From Actinomycetota bacterium (GTDB lineage Bacteria > Actinomycetota > Thermoleophilia > Gaiellales > Gaiellaceae), in assembly GCA_020029625.1 (NCBI GenBank), contig JAIBJP010000014.1, positions 1 through 22,659 of the forward strand: DNA of 22,659 nt, in the 5' to 3' direction. The position numbers and the translations under genes are program-made. The notes beneath the pieces are model-generated. The model ran no database searches. It worked only from the letters and a program-made list of their open reading frames with translations, and was not told the DNA's origin. Below, piece by piece: positions 13,160 to 20,562 of the stretch (position 1 is its first letter; each line of letters starts with the position of its first letter).

Positions 13160-15649
13160 ATGAGCATGATGGTTACTGGCAACGCGCGTGTCGCGACGGC
13201 TGTCGGCCGCGACGAGATCACCTTCGAGACAGGCAAGCTCGCCAAGCAGGCAGACGGCTCCGTGCTCGTCCGCGCCGGCGACACGATGGTGCTCGCGACC
13301 GCGATGGGGCGGATGGAGGCCCGTGAGGGCGCTGACTTCTTCCCGCTTACAGTGGACGTGGAGGAGCGCATGTACGCCGCCGGGAAGATCCCCGGTGGCT
13401 TCTTCAAGCGCGAGGGACGCCCGACGGAGAAGGCGATCCTCACCGCCCGCATGATCGACCGCCCGATCCGGCCGCTCTGGCCCAAGGGCTTCACAAACGA
13501 GGTGCAGGTCATCTGCACGACTCTTTCGGCCGATCTCGTCACCCCGTACGACATCCTCTGCCTGAACGGCGCTTCAGCCGCGCTGATGATCTCGCCGCTC
13601 CCCTTCATGGGGCCTGTGGGCGCCGTCCGCATCGGGCTGATCGACGACGAGTTCGTCATCAACCCGACGCTCGTCGAACTGGACGAGGACTCCAAGCTCG
13701 ACCTCGTCGTCGTCGGCACGCAAGAGGGCCTGACGATGGTCGAGGCGGGCGCCCAGGAGATCCCCGAGGAGCGTCTGCTCGAGGCACTCGACCTCGCGCA
13801 CGCCGAGATCAAGAAGCTCTGCGAGGTTCAGGAGGATCTCCAGCGCCAGGTCGGCAAGCCCAAGTGGCTTGATCCCGAGCTGACGGCCGAGATCGAGCAA
13901 GAGCACAGCGATCGCATCCGCCAGCGGATCCAGTCCGAAGGCCTCCGCGAGGCCGCCACGGCTGTGGAGGAGATCGCCGCCGGGCTTGCTCCGCCGCTCA
14001 CGATCGATTCGAGCGAGGAGGACATCGTCCGGCAGGTCCAGGTGCGCTCCAGCCTGGAGTTGATTCTCGAGCGGCTTCGCGTGGAAGCCGTCACCGGCCC
14101 GGTGCGAGAGCAGTTCGGGGACGACCTGCGCTCGCTGACGGAGGCGGAGCAGGACTCCAAGCAGCTGAAGTCGGCCAAGCGCCACCTGCTCTTCGATCGC
14201 ATCATCGAGACCGTGGAGCTCCCGTTCCCGGTCGGGCCCGCCACCGTCGAGGGCGAGGGTCCGAACGTGAAGGACGCGCTGACTCGCCAGTTCGTCAAGA
14301 AGGCCGCGGAGGCGATCTACAAGGACCTCGTCCGGAAGAAGATCGCCGTCGAGAAGCGACGCCCCGACGGGCGCGGGACGGACGAGATCCGTGCGATCGA
14401 GTGCGAGGTCGGGGTTTCGCCTCGCACCCACGGCTCAGCGCTCTTCACGCGGGGCCAGACGCAGATCATGACGCTCCTCACGCTCGGCACCGCGAAGGAA
14501 GGTCAGCGGATCGACGACCTCTCCCTCGAGTCGGAGCGCCGCTACATGCACCACTACAACTTCCCGCCCTACTCGGTCGGGGAAACGGGCTTCATGCGGG
14601 GTCCCAAGCGCCGCGACATCGGCCACGGCGCGCTGGCGCAGAGGGCGCTCGAGCCGATGATCCCGCCCCTCGACGAATTCCCCTACACGATCCGGCTCGT
14701 CTCCGAGACGCTCGAGTCGAACGGGTCGTCCTCGATGGGATCGGTCTGCGGCTCCACGCTCGCCCTCATGGATGCCGGCGTACCCATCAAGGCTCCCGTC
14801 GGAGGCATCGCCATGGGCCTCGTCAAGGAGGGCGACGACTACGTCATCCTCACCGACATCCAGGGCGCCGAGGATCACCTCGGAGACATGGACTTCAAGG
14901 TCGCGGGCTCAAAGGCGGGCGTCACGGCGCTCCAGATGGACATCAAGATCACCGGCGTCACGCAGGAGATCATGCGGAGCGCGCTCGAACAGGCCAAGCG
15001 GGCGCGCGATTTCATCCTCGACCAGATGGCCGAGGCCATCCCGGAGACCCGCACCGAGCTCTCCGAGCATGCCCCGCGAATCACGACCGTCAAGATCGAC
15101 CCCGAGCAGATCGGACTCATCATCGGCAAGGGCGGTGAGACCATCCGCGGGCTCGAGTCCGACTACGACGTCCAGATCGACATCGAGGAGGACGGGACGA
15201 TCCTCATCTACGCGACGGACGGCCCGAAGGCCCAGGCCGCCATCGCGGCCATCGAGGCTCTGACGAAGGAGCCTGAGGTCGGCGACGAGTACACCGGGAA
15301 GGTCGTGAAGACGACTGACTTCGGCGCGTTCGTCGAGCTGAAGAAGGGCACCGACGGCCTCCTCCACGTCTCCAACGTGGGGCCTGGCCGCGTCGCCCAC
15401 ATCGAGGACGTGATCTCGCGTGGCGACGTCCTCGACGTCAAGGTCCTCGAGGTGGACAAGGCTCGCGGTCGCATCGGCCTCAAGCTGGTCGCCAAGCACG
15501 AGGACGGCACGCTCGTTCAGCCCGACGTGCTGATCGAGCGCGCGAAGTCGGCTCCGCCCCGCGAGCGCGAGGAGCGCCCGAGGGGCGGCGAGCGCCGAGG
15601 TGGGCGCGATCGCGGACCACGCGACCGCGGCCCTAGGCGCGAGAGCTGA
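13160..15649 (+). CDS. pnp: Polyribonucleotide nucleotidyltransferase (PNPase)
   Basis: PNPase degrades RNA 3' to 5' by phosphorolysis. The 829 residues contain a first RNase PH domain (~10-225, with K-R-E-G-R-P-T and R-P-I-R-P-L at 101-106), a long all-helical linker (~235-398), and a second RNase PH domain (~402-620). The second domain holds the active-site blocks N-G-S-S-S-M-G-S-V-C-G (521-531) and D-I-Q-G-A-E-D-H-L-G-D-M-D-F-K (566-580). A KH domain (I-I-G-K-G-G-E-T-I, 654-662) and an S1 domain (~708-778) follow. The Arg/Gly-rich tail (~798-829) is probably disordered and RNA-binding. It is longer than E. coli PNPase (711), mainly in the helical linker (~70 extra residues) and the tail. 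Confidence 0.98.
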   Translation: MSMMVTGNARVATAVGRDEITFETGKLAKQADGSVLVRAGDTMVLATAMGRMEAREGADFFPLTVDVEERMYAAGKIPGGFFKREGRPTEKAILTARMIDRPIRPLWPKGFTNEVQVICTTLSADLVTPYDILCLNGASAALMISPLPFMGPVGAVRIGLIDDEFVINPTLVELDEDSKLDLVVVGTQEGLTMVEAGAQEIPEERLLEALDLAHAEIKKLCEVQEDLQRQVGKPKWLDPELTAEIEQEHSDRIRQRIQSEGLREAATAVEEIAAGLAPPLTIDSSEEDIVRQVQVRSSLELILERLRVEAVTGPVREQFGDDLRSLTEAEQDSKQLKSAKRHLLFDRIIETVELPFPVGPATVEGEGPNVKDALTRQFVKKAAEAIYKDLVRKKIAVEKRRPDGRGTDEIRAIECEVGVSPRTHGSALFTRGQTQIMTLLTLGTAKEGQRIDDLSLESERRYMHHYNFPPYSVGETGFMRGPKRRDIGHGALAQRALEPMIPPLDEFPYTIRLVSETLESNGSSSMGSVCGSTLALMDAGVPIKAPVGGIAMGLVKEGDDYVILTDIQGAEDHLGDMDFKVAGSKAGVTALQMDIKITGVTQEIMRSALEQAKRARDFILDQMAEAIPETRTELSEHAPRITTVKIDPEQIGLIIGKGGETIRGLESDYDVQIDIEEDGTILIYATDGPKAQAAIAAIEALTKEPEVGDEYTGKVVKTTDFGAFVELKKGTDGLLHVSNVGPGRVAHIEDVISRGDVLDVKVLEVDKARGRIGLKLVAKHEDGTLVQPDVLIERAKSAPPREREERPRGGERRGGRDRGPRDRGPRRES

Positions 15650-15713
15650 GGGATTGGCGGAAGGTCGCTCGTCGCCGGGACGCGCTGGTCGTTCCGAGGC
15701 AAGGACGCAGGGA

Positions 15714-15742
15714 GCCCTCGTATCGAGTTTAGATACGGGGGC
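15714..15742. terminator. Stem-loop in the pnp / membrane-protein convergent gap
   Basis: GCCCTCGTATC pairs with GATACGGGGGC across a 7-nt loop: 11 bp including one G-T pair. It lies 64 bp after pnp and 77 bp after the end of the convergent gene, so it could end both transcripts. No T-run is present on either side, so termination is inferred from position. The remaining ~140 bp of the gap (15650-15819) hold no gene I can support. Confidence 0.5.
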
Positions 15743-15819
15743 GACCCGTCATTCTGAACGCGGATGCGTTGGAGGGAGCGGCCCGCCTCCGGCGGCACAG
15801 CTGATGTTTCGCCAAGCCC

Positions 15820-16527
15820 TCAGTTAGCTCTAGCTGTCAGCGGACGGCGCGCCTGGAACAGCTGCAGCAGGCGCGCCGTCACCGCGATGGCGACGATGTC
15901 GAAGAGGACGTAGCCGCTCGCCGCGCCGCTCGGCGGGTTGCCGGACGGCAGCTGCAGTCCCGGGACGACGTCCTTCCAGGCCCAGACTCCCACAGCCGTC
16001 CCGGAGATCTCCAGCACGGCTACCACGAGGAAGACGGCGCCGTAGAGAGCCGGCGCTCGGCCACGAAAGAGGAAGACGAGGAAGACGGCCATTCCGAGGG
16101 CGCCGCTCGCGTCCACGCGCGGAAGGAGGGTCAGGCCTGCGACGGCCCACCCGACCGCAACTGCTGCGACTGCGGCGACGAATGCTCTCTGGTGGCGGGA
16201 CACGAGCTGGGTCTCTGTGAGGCGTAGACCGGTGAGGTAGACGAGGCCGTGCCCCGGCGGGACGAACAACGGGAGGTTTCCGAGCCTGTAGGTGTAGACG
16301 CCCCAGATGATCGAGCCCACGACCTCCATGCATGTTGCCGCGACGACGACGAGGAGCGCGCGCAGCCGTCCCTCGGGGGTCAGCGGACGCAGGGCCGCTG
16401 CGAAGACGAGCCAGGTCGCGGCGCCGAGAATCAGCTGACCGTGCAGACCGACGGCCACGTCGATCCGAAAGACAGCGAGGAAGAACGCGACGACGAAGGC
16501 GGAGAAGACCCAGGGACGCGCTCTCAT
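15820..16527 (-). CDS. Unrecognised 8-TM membrane protein with internal duplication
   Basis: I cannot assign a family. The 235-residue protein has about eight hydrophobic helices. Two similar blocks occur ~105 residues apart. Block one is C-M-E-V-V-G-S-I-I-W-G-V-Y-T-Y...V-P-P-G-H-G-L-V-Y-L (66-98). Block two is V-L-E-I-S-G-T-A-V-G-V-W-A-W...G-N-P-P-S-G-A-A-S-G-Y-V-L-F-D (171-210). Each has an in-membrane Glu, a Gly, an aromatic pair and a Pro/Gly-rich segment, which suggests two fused 4-TM repeats around a shared site. The start is ATG 16527: the frame continues upstream but there is antisense to the reductase gene. No Shine-Dalgarno site is present. Divergence from a geranylgeranyl-reductase-type gene across 21 bp hints at a lipid or isoprenoid role. 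Confidence 0.75.
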   Translation of the reverse strand: MRARPWVFSAFVVAFFLAVFRIDVAVGLHGQLILGAATWLVFAAALRPLTPEGRLRALLVVVAATCMEVVGSIIWGVYTYRLGNLPLFVPPGHGLVYLTGLRLTETQLVSRHQRAFVAAVAAVAVGWAVAGLTLLPRVDASGALGMAVFLVFLFRGRAPALYGAVFLVVAVLEISGTAVGVWAWKDVVPGLQLPSGNPPSGAASGYVLFDIVAIAVTARLLQLFQARRPLTARAN

Positions 16528-16536
16528 CCGAACGGA

Positions 16537-16544
16537 CAGAATAG
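16537..16544. promoter_or_regulatory. Overlapping divergent -10 elements
   Basis: CAGAAT (16537-16542, plus) lies 6 nt before GTG 16549. The minus-strand TATTCT (16544-16539) lies 11 nt before the minus-strand ATG at 16527. Both match the consensus at 4/6 and share four bases. There is no Shine-Dalgarno site either way. Initiation 6-7 nt downstream would make the reductase mRNA leaderless and the membrane-protein mRNA nearly so. A weak GGGAC -35-like element is at 16513-16517. Confidence 0.45.
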
Positions 16545-16548
16545 AGGC

Positions 16549-17721
16549 GTGAGACGCTACGACGCGATCGTGGTGGGGGCCGGACCGGCCGGGTCGACGG
16601 CCGCCTATCGCCTGGCCGCCGCCGGCGCATGCGTCCTTCTCCTCGACCGGGCGACCTTCCCGCGAGACAAGCCCTGCGGGGGCGGCGTGACGGAGCGCGC
16701 CGCCAGGCTGCTCCCGTTCTCCATCGATCCCGTCGTCGAGGACGTGGCTACGTCGGTCGACCTCCGCCTCCGGTACGGCAGGACCTTGCGGCGAGGCGCC
16801 GGCGTCCCTCTTGTCCACCTCACGCAGCGCAAGAGGCTCGACCTCTTCCTCGCCGAGCAGGCTTCGGCGGCGGGGGCCGAGTTCCAGGACGGGGTGCGCG
16901 TCACCGGGGTGGAGAGCGGGGAGGGAGGCATCGCCGTGCTCGCGGACCGGACGCGCTACGAGGCCCAGCTGCTCATCGGAGCCGACGGCGTGAACGGAGT
17001 CACGGCCCGCTCGCTCGAGCTGGGCGGGAACCAGCACGTGGGCGTAGCGCTGGAGGGAAACCTTCCGGGCTCCGAGCTCCGCGCCGATTACCGAGGCAAG
17101 CTGGTGCTCGAGTTCGGCGTCGTTCCTGGGGGCTACGGCTGGGTCTTCCCCAAGGGCGATCACGTCAATTTCGGCGTGGGGGGCTGGGGAGGAGAAGGAC
17201 CCGCGCTCCGCGACCACCTGCGGCGACTCTGCGAGGGCCACGGGGTGTCCGCCGCCGACCTCGAGCAGGTTCGCGGGTACCGGCTGCCGCTCCGCTCGCC
17301 TCGCTCCACCCTCGCGCGGGGACGCGCGCTCGTCGTCGGCGACGCCGCCGGCCTGATCGACCCGGTCTCGGGAGACGGGATGTTCGAGGGGTTCCTGAGC
17401 TCGCAGTATGCGGCGGACGCGGCGCTCGACCTCCTCGCCGGGCGGGCCTCGAATCTCGATCCTTACGGCCCGCGACTGGCCAAGCGCCTCGCCACTCATC
17501 TGTGGGCCTCCTGGGGCGTCAAGGTGGCACTCGACCGCTTCCCGAGAAGCACGTTCGCGCTCGCCAGCACGCGGATCGTCTGGGGCGCCGTGGAGCGAAT
17601 CGTGCGCGGCGACGTCGCGGACGTCGGCGGCGTGGGCGGGCTCGCGCGACCGCCGCTGAAGCTCGTCAAACTGCTCGTCCGGGCCTCCGGCGATCCGGGA
17701 CGCGCCTTTCGGGGCGCCTGA
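16549..17721 (+). CDS. Geranylgeranyl reductase-family FAD oxidoreductase
   Basis: A 390-residue flavoprotein of the geranylgeranyl-reductase family, whose members hydrogenate isoprenoid chains (phytyl groups, archaeal lipids, and the menaquinone side chain through MenJ in mycobacteria). Motifs in order: Y-D-A-I-V-V-G-A-G-P-A-G-S (FAD-binding Rossmann, 4-16), P-R-D-K-P-C-G-G-G with the family Cys, L-I-G-A-D-G, G-Y-G-W-V-F-P-K-G-D-H-V-N-F-G-V-G, and V-V-G-D-A-A-G-L-I-D-P-V-S-G-D-G-M. The last ~80 residues form the C-terminal helical part. GTG 16549 is chosen because it directly precedes the FAD motif and lies 6 nt after a -10-like hexamer. Menaquinone reduction is the likeliest role in an actinobacterium, but it is not proven by sequence. 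Confidence 0.88.
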   Translation: MRRYDAIVVGAGPAGSTAAYRLAAAGACVLLLDRATFPRDKPCGGGVTERAARLLPFSIDPVVEDVATSVDLRLRYGRTLRRGAGVPLVHLTQRKRLDLFLAEQASAAGAEFQDGVRVTGVESGEGGIAVLADRTRYEAQLLIGADGVNGVTARSLELGGNQHVGVALEGNLPGSELRADYRGKLVLEFGVVPGGYGWVFPKGDHVNFGVGGWGGEGPALRDHLRRLCEGHGVSAADLEQVRGYRLPLRSPRSTLARGRALVVGDAAGLIDPVSGDGMFEGFLSSQYAADAALDLLAGRASNLDPYGPRLAKRLATHLWASWGVKVALDRFPRSTFALASTRIVWGAVERIVRGDVADVGGVGGLARPPLKLVKLLVRASGDPGRAFRGA

Positions 17722-17723
17722 CT

Positions 17724-17729
17724 TACGAT
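17724..17729 (+). promoter_or_regulatory. Candidate -10 for leaderless M16-dapB-dapA mRNA
   Basis: TACGAT (4/6) begins 2 nt after the reductase stop and is followed by 6 nt and then GTG 17736. With no Shine-Dalgarno site at that GTG, a leaderless internal promoter for the peptidase-dap operon is plausible. No convincing -35 is seen. Confidence 0.4.
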
Positions 17730-17735
17730 CCCCTC

Positions 17736-19031
17736 GTGCAGAACTACCTGCTGACGCAGCTCGACGGCGGCACGCGGGTGATCAGCGAGCCTCTCCCCAG
17801 CATTCGCTCCGCGGCGATCGGCCTGTGGATCGGAACGGGCTCGCGCGACGAGGACGACGGCCACGCCGGCGTGACGCATTTCCTCGAGCATCTCCTCTTC
17901 AAGGGTTCCCGGACCTACTCCGCCCAGGAGATCGCCGAGATCTTCGACACCTTCGGCGGCGAGCTCAACGCGGCGACCGCCCGCGACTACACGGTCGTCT
18001 ACGGACGGGTTCTCGACGAACACGTCGAGAGGGCACTCGACGTGATGACGGACATGGTCTTCGTGCCGACCCTCGCCGACCTCGACTCCGAGCGCGAGGT
18101 CGTCCTCGAGGAGATCGCCATGATCGAGGACAGCCCGCAGGAGCTCGTCCACGACCTCATCACGCAGGCAGTGTTCGGCAACCATCCGCTTGGCCGGCCC
18201 GTGCTCGGGAGCGCCGACGTGATCGCGAGCGTCAGCCGTCGCTCGGTCGCCGCTTACCATCGGGCCCGCTACACGGCCGCGAACGTCGCGGTCGCCGCAG
18301 CGGGCAGCATCGACCACGAGCGGCTGCTCGCTCTCGTCGAGCGCACGGAGGAGAAGCTGCGCGAGCCCCCCGCGCGGAAGCCGGCGGCCCGGGCTCCGTT
18401 CGTCGCGCCTCCCGGGCCGACTCTGCACTTTCAGCGCAAGGACACGGAGCAGTACCACGTCTGCCTCGGCGCTCCCGGGATCTCCCGCTCCGACAAGCGC
18501 CGCTTCACCGCCTCCATCCTGGACGGCGTTCTCGGCGGCTCGGCCTCCTCGCGGCTCTTCCAGGAGATCCGAGAGAAGCGCGGGCTCGCGTACTCGGTCT
18601 ACACGTACTCGTCCCAGTACGCGGACACGGGGCAAATCGGCATCTACGTCGGGACGCGGGAGGAGAACCTGCGCGAGTGCCTCGAGATCCTCTTCGAGCA
18701 GATCGCGAGCGTGTCGACCGGCAATGTGAGCGAGGAAGAAGTGACGCGAGCGAAGGAGAACCTCAAGGGCCGGATCATGCTGTCCATGGAGCTGACCTCG
18801 AACCGGATGAGCCGGCTTGGAAAATCCCTCATCACCGACAGCGAGCTCCTCTCGCTCGACCGCATCCTGGCCGAGATCGAGGCCGTCGAGATCTCCGGAG
18901 TGGCCGAGCTAGCGGACCTCCTGCTGGCGCGGGACCGTCTTTCGGCGGCCGCGATCGGGCCGAAGGAGGATCGGCTTCTCGCCGCCGTCGAGCCCGTCTG
19001 CCCGGGTCTCGTGGCTGCCGCGGCCGCGTGA
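17736..19031 (+). CDS. M16 (pitrilysin-family) zinc peptidase
   Basis: This 431-residue single-chain M16B-type peptidase resembles mitochondrial processing peptidase beta and bacterial homologues downstream of pnp. The inverted zinc motif H-F-L-E-H is at 48-52. The third ligand is one of the Glu pair in V-V-L-E-E-I (125/126). The second half has the substrate-side R-L-F-Q-E-I-R-E-K-R-G-L-A-Y-S-V-Y signature. The true substrate is unknown. GTG 17736 starts the protein at the family N-terminus (N-Y-L-L-T-Q-L-D-G-G-T-R-V); the much longer upstream open frame is antisense-like and rejected. It lies 14 bp after the reductase stop and overlaps dapB by 4 bp. The pnp-peptidase-dap order is usual in actinobacteria, but two genes have been inserted after pnp here. 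Confidence 0.93.
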   Translation: MQNYLLTQLDGGTRVISEPLPSIRSAAIGLWIGTGSRDEDDGHAGVTHFLEHLLFKGSRTYSAQEIAEIFDTFGGELNAATARDYTVVYGRVLDEHVERALDVMTDMVFVPTLADLDSEREVVLEEIAMIEDSPQELVHDLITQAVFGNHPLGRPVLGSADVIASVSRRSVAAYHRARYTAANVAVAAAGSIDHERLLALVERTEEKLREPPARKPAARAPFVAPPGPTLHFQRKDTEQYHVCLGAPGISRSDKRRFTASILDGVLGGSASSRLFQEIREKRGLAYSVYTYSSQYADTGQIGIYVGTREENLRECLEILFEQIASVSTGNVSEEEVTRAKENLKGRIMLSMELTSNRMSRLGKSLITDSELLSLDRILAEIEAVEISGVAELADLLLARDRLSAAAIGPKEDRLLAAVEPVCPGLVAAAAA

Positions 19032-19669
19032 GAATTCTTCTGTTCGGAGCGGGCGGCAAGGTCGGGTCCGTGCTGGGACCGAGGCTCGAGCAGGCAGGGC
19101 ACACCGTCACGGCCGTCGACAAGGCCGGCACGCCGCCTTACGACGGCCACGACGCCGCCGTCGACTTCACCCGTCCCGATGCCGTGCGCGCGAACGTCGA
19201 GGGAGCGCTCGGCGCGGGGGTGCCATGCATCGTGGGGACGACGGGACTCGGCCCCGAAGACATCGCCGCTTTCGACTCCGTCGCGCGCGAGCGAGCGATC
19301 GCGTGCTTCGTCGCACCGAACTTCGCAGTCGGCGCGCTGCTCATGATGCGCTTCGCGGCCGAGGCCTTCCGCCACCTGCCGCATGCGGAGATCGTGGAGC
19401 TGCACGACGAAGGCAAGGTCGACGCGCCGTCCGGAACGGCCAAGACGACGGCGGAGGCGATGGGCGGAGAGGTGCCCATCCACTCCGTGCGCCTTCCGGG
19501 GCTGGTGGCCCATCAGGAAGTTCTCCTCGGCGGGCTCGGACAGCTGCTGACGATTCGCCACGACACGACCTCACGGGAGGCGTTCGCCCCGGGCGTGCTC
19601 CTCGCCCTCGAGAAGCTCCCGGGCCTTCCACCCGGAGTCACCGTGGGGCTCGAGGAGCTGCTGGAGTAA
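19028..19669 (+). CDS. dapB: 4-hydroxy-tetrahydrodipicolinate reductase
   Basis: DapB reduces 4-hydroxy-tetrahydrodipicolinate with NAD(P)H, the second step of the diaminopimelate branch that serves lysine and peptidoglycan. Motifs: F-G-A-G-G-K-V-G (6-13, cofactor), V-G-T-T-G (69-73), A-P-N-F-A-V-G (96-102), the catalytic block E-L-H-D-E-G-K-V-D-A-P-S-G-T-A with His126 and Lys130, and G-L-V-A-H-Q-E-V. At 213 residues it is shorter than usual (~245-270). The second His of the common H-H-x-x-K motif is Asp127; the first His and the Lys are kept, so it should be active. The GTG start overlaps the M16 stop by 4 bp; dapA begins one base after its stop. Confidence 0.95.
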   Translation: MRILLFGAGGKVGSVLGPRLEQAGHTVTAVDKAGTPPYDGHDAAVDFTRPDAVRANVEGALGAGVPCIVGTTGLGPEDIAAFDSVARERAIACFVAPNFAVGALLMMRFAAEAFRHLPHAEIVELHDEGKVDAPSGTAKTTAEAMGGEVPIHSVRLPGLVAHQEVLLGGLGQLLTIRHDTTSREAFAPGVLLALEKLPGLPPGVTVGLEELLE

Positions 19670-19670
19670 A

Positions 19671-20561
19671 GTGAGTCCGGTGCTCGGGCAGATCCTGACG
19701 GCCGTCGTGACGCCGTTCGCGGAGGACGGCTCGGTCAACTTGGACGCGTTCAAGCGCCTCTGCGTCCACCTCGTCGAGAACGGCTCGGACGGCGTCGTCG
19801 TCGCGGGCACCACGGGGGAAGCGCCCACCCTGACCGACGAAGAGCGCCTCGGTCTCTTCGCGGCCGCGCTCGAGGCGGTGGGGGACCGGGCGAACGTCGT
19901 CGCAGGAACCGGGACCTACTCGACTGCACATTCCGTGCATCTGACGAGAGAGGCTCACAAGCTCGGCGTCGACGCCTTCCTCGTCGTGACGCCGTACTAC
20001 AACAAGCCGCCCGTGCGCGGCATCGTGGCGCACTTCGAGGCGATTGCGGCTGTCAGCGACAAGCCGATCGTCGTCTACAACATCCCGCAGCGCGTTGTCA
20101 TCAACCTCGAGCCGGACACGCTCGTCGAGCTGGCCGAGATTCCGAACGTCCAGTACGTCAAGCAGGCGACGCCCGACCTCGACCAGGCCCGGCGTATCGT
20201 CTCGGAGAGCGGCCTCATCCTCTTGGCGGGAGGCGACGAGCTTCTGCTTCCGTTCCTCGAGCTGGGAGCAAAGGGCGGCATCCTCGTCTACACGCACATC
20301 GTCGGCCCGCGTGTCCGAGAGCTCGTGACCCGTTTCGGGGACGGAGACGCCGAGGGCGCGCGCGAGGTCGAAAAGGAGCTCGCGCCCATCATCGAGGCGC
20401 TCTCCGTCGCCAACCCGATCCCGGTCAAGGCGGCGCTGAACATGCTCGGCCACGAAGTCGGCGGCCACCGCCTGCCGCTGGTCGAGGCGACTGAGCCCGA
20501 GAAGGCGGAGATTCGCGGCGCGCTCGAGCGCGCCGGGATTCTGACTGCCGCGCGCGCTTAG
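19671..20561 (+). CDS. dapA: 4-hydroxy-tetrahydrodipicolinate synthase
   Basis: DapA condenses pyruvate with aspartate semialdehyde, the step before DapB. The 296-residue TIM barrel shows G-T-T-G-E (46-50), P-Y-Y-N-K-P (108-113) with Tyr110, Y-N-I-P-Q-R (136-141) giving Tyr136 and Arg141, and the Schiff-base lysine in Y-V-K-Q-A-T-P-D (Lys164). These correspond one for one to E. coli Thr44/45, Tyr107, Tyr133, Arg138 and Lys161. Small departures are I-P-Q-R for V-P-G-R and K-Q-A-T-P-D for K-E-A-x-G-D. The complete active set and the dapB neighbour favour true DapA over other aldolases of the superfamily. It ends one base before the stop of the convergent PLP-enzyme gene. Confidence 0.94.
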   Translation: MSPVLGQILTAVVTPFAEDGSVNLDAFKRLCVHLVENGSDGVVVAGTTGEAPTLTDEERLGLFAAALEAVGDRANVVAGTGTYSTAHSVHLTREAHKLGVDAFLVVTPYYNKPPVRGIVAHFEAIAAVSDKPIVVYNIPQRVVINLEPDTLVELAEIPNVQYVKQATPDLDQARRIVSESGLILLAGGDELLLPFLELGAKGGILVYTHIVGPRVRELVTRFGDGDAEGAREVEKELAPIIEALSVANPIPVKAALNMLGHEVGGHRLPLVEATEPEKAEIRGALERAGILTAARA

Positions 20562-20562
20562 G

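Noticed and set aside
16528..17499. Long N-terminal extension of the 8-TM membrane protein
   Set aside because: Antisense to the geranylgeranyl-reductase gene and rich in Arg/Glu/Asp; membrane segments start only after 16527.
16629..17735. Upstream open frame fused to the M16 peptidase
   Set aside because: It is an out-of-frame reading of the reductase gene, Arg/Gly/Ala-rich with no domain; M16 homology begins right at GTG 17736.
17825..19027. Upstream extension of dapB
   Set aside because: Shadow frame of the M16 gene; the cofactor motif of DapB begins a few residues after GTG 19028.
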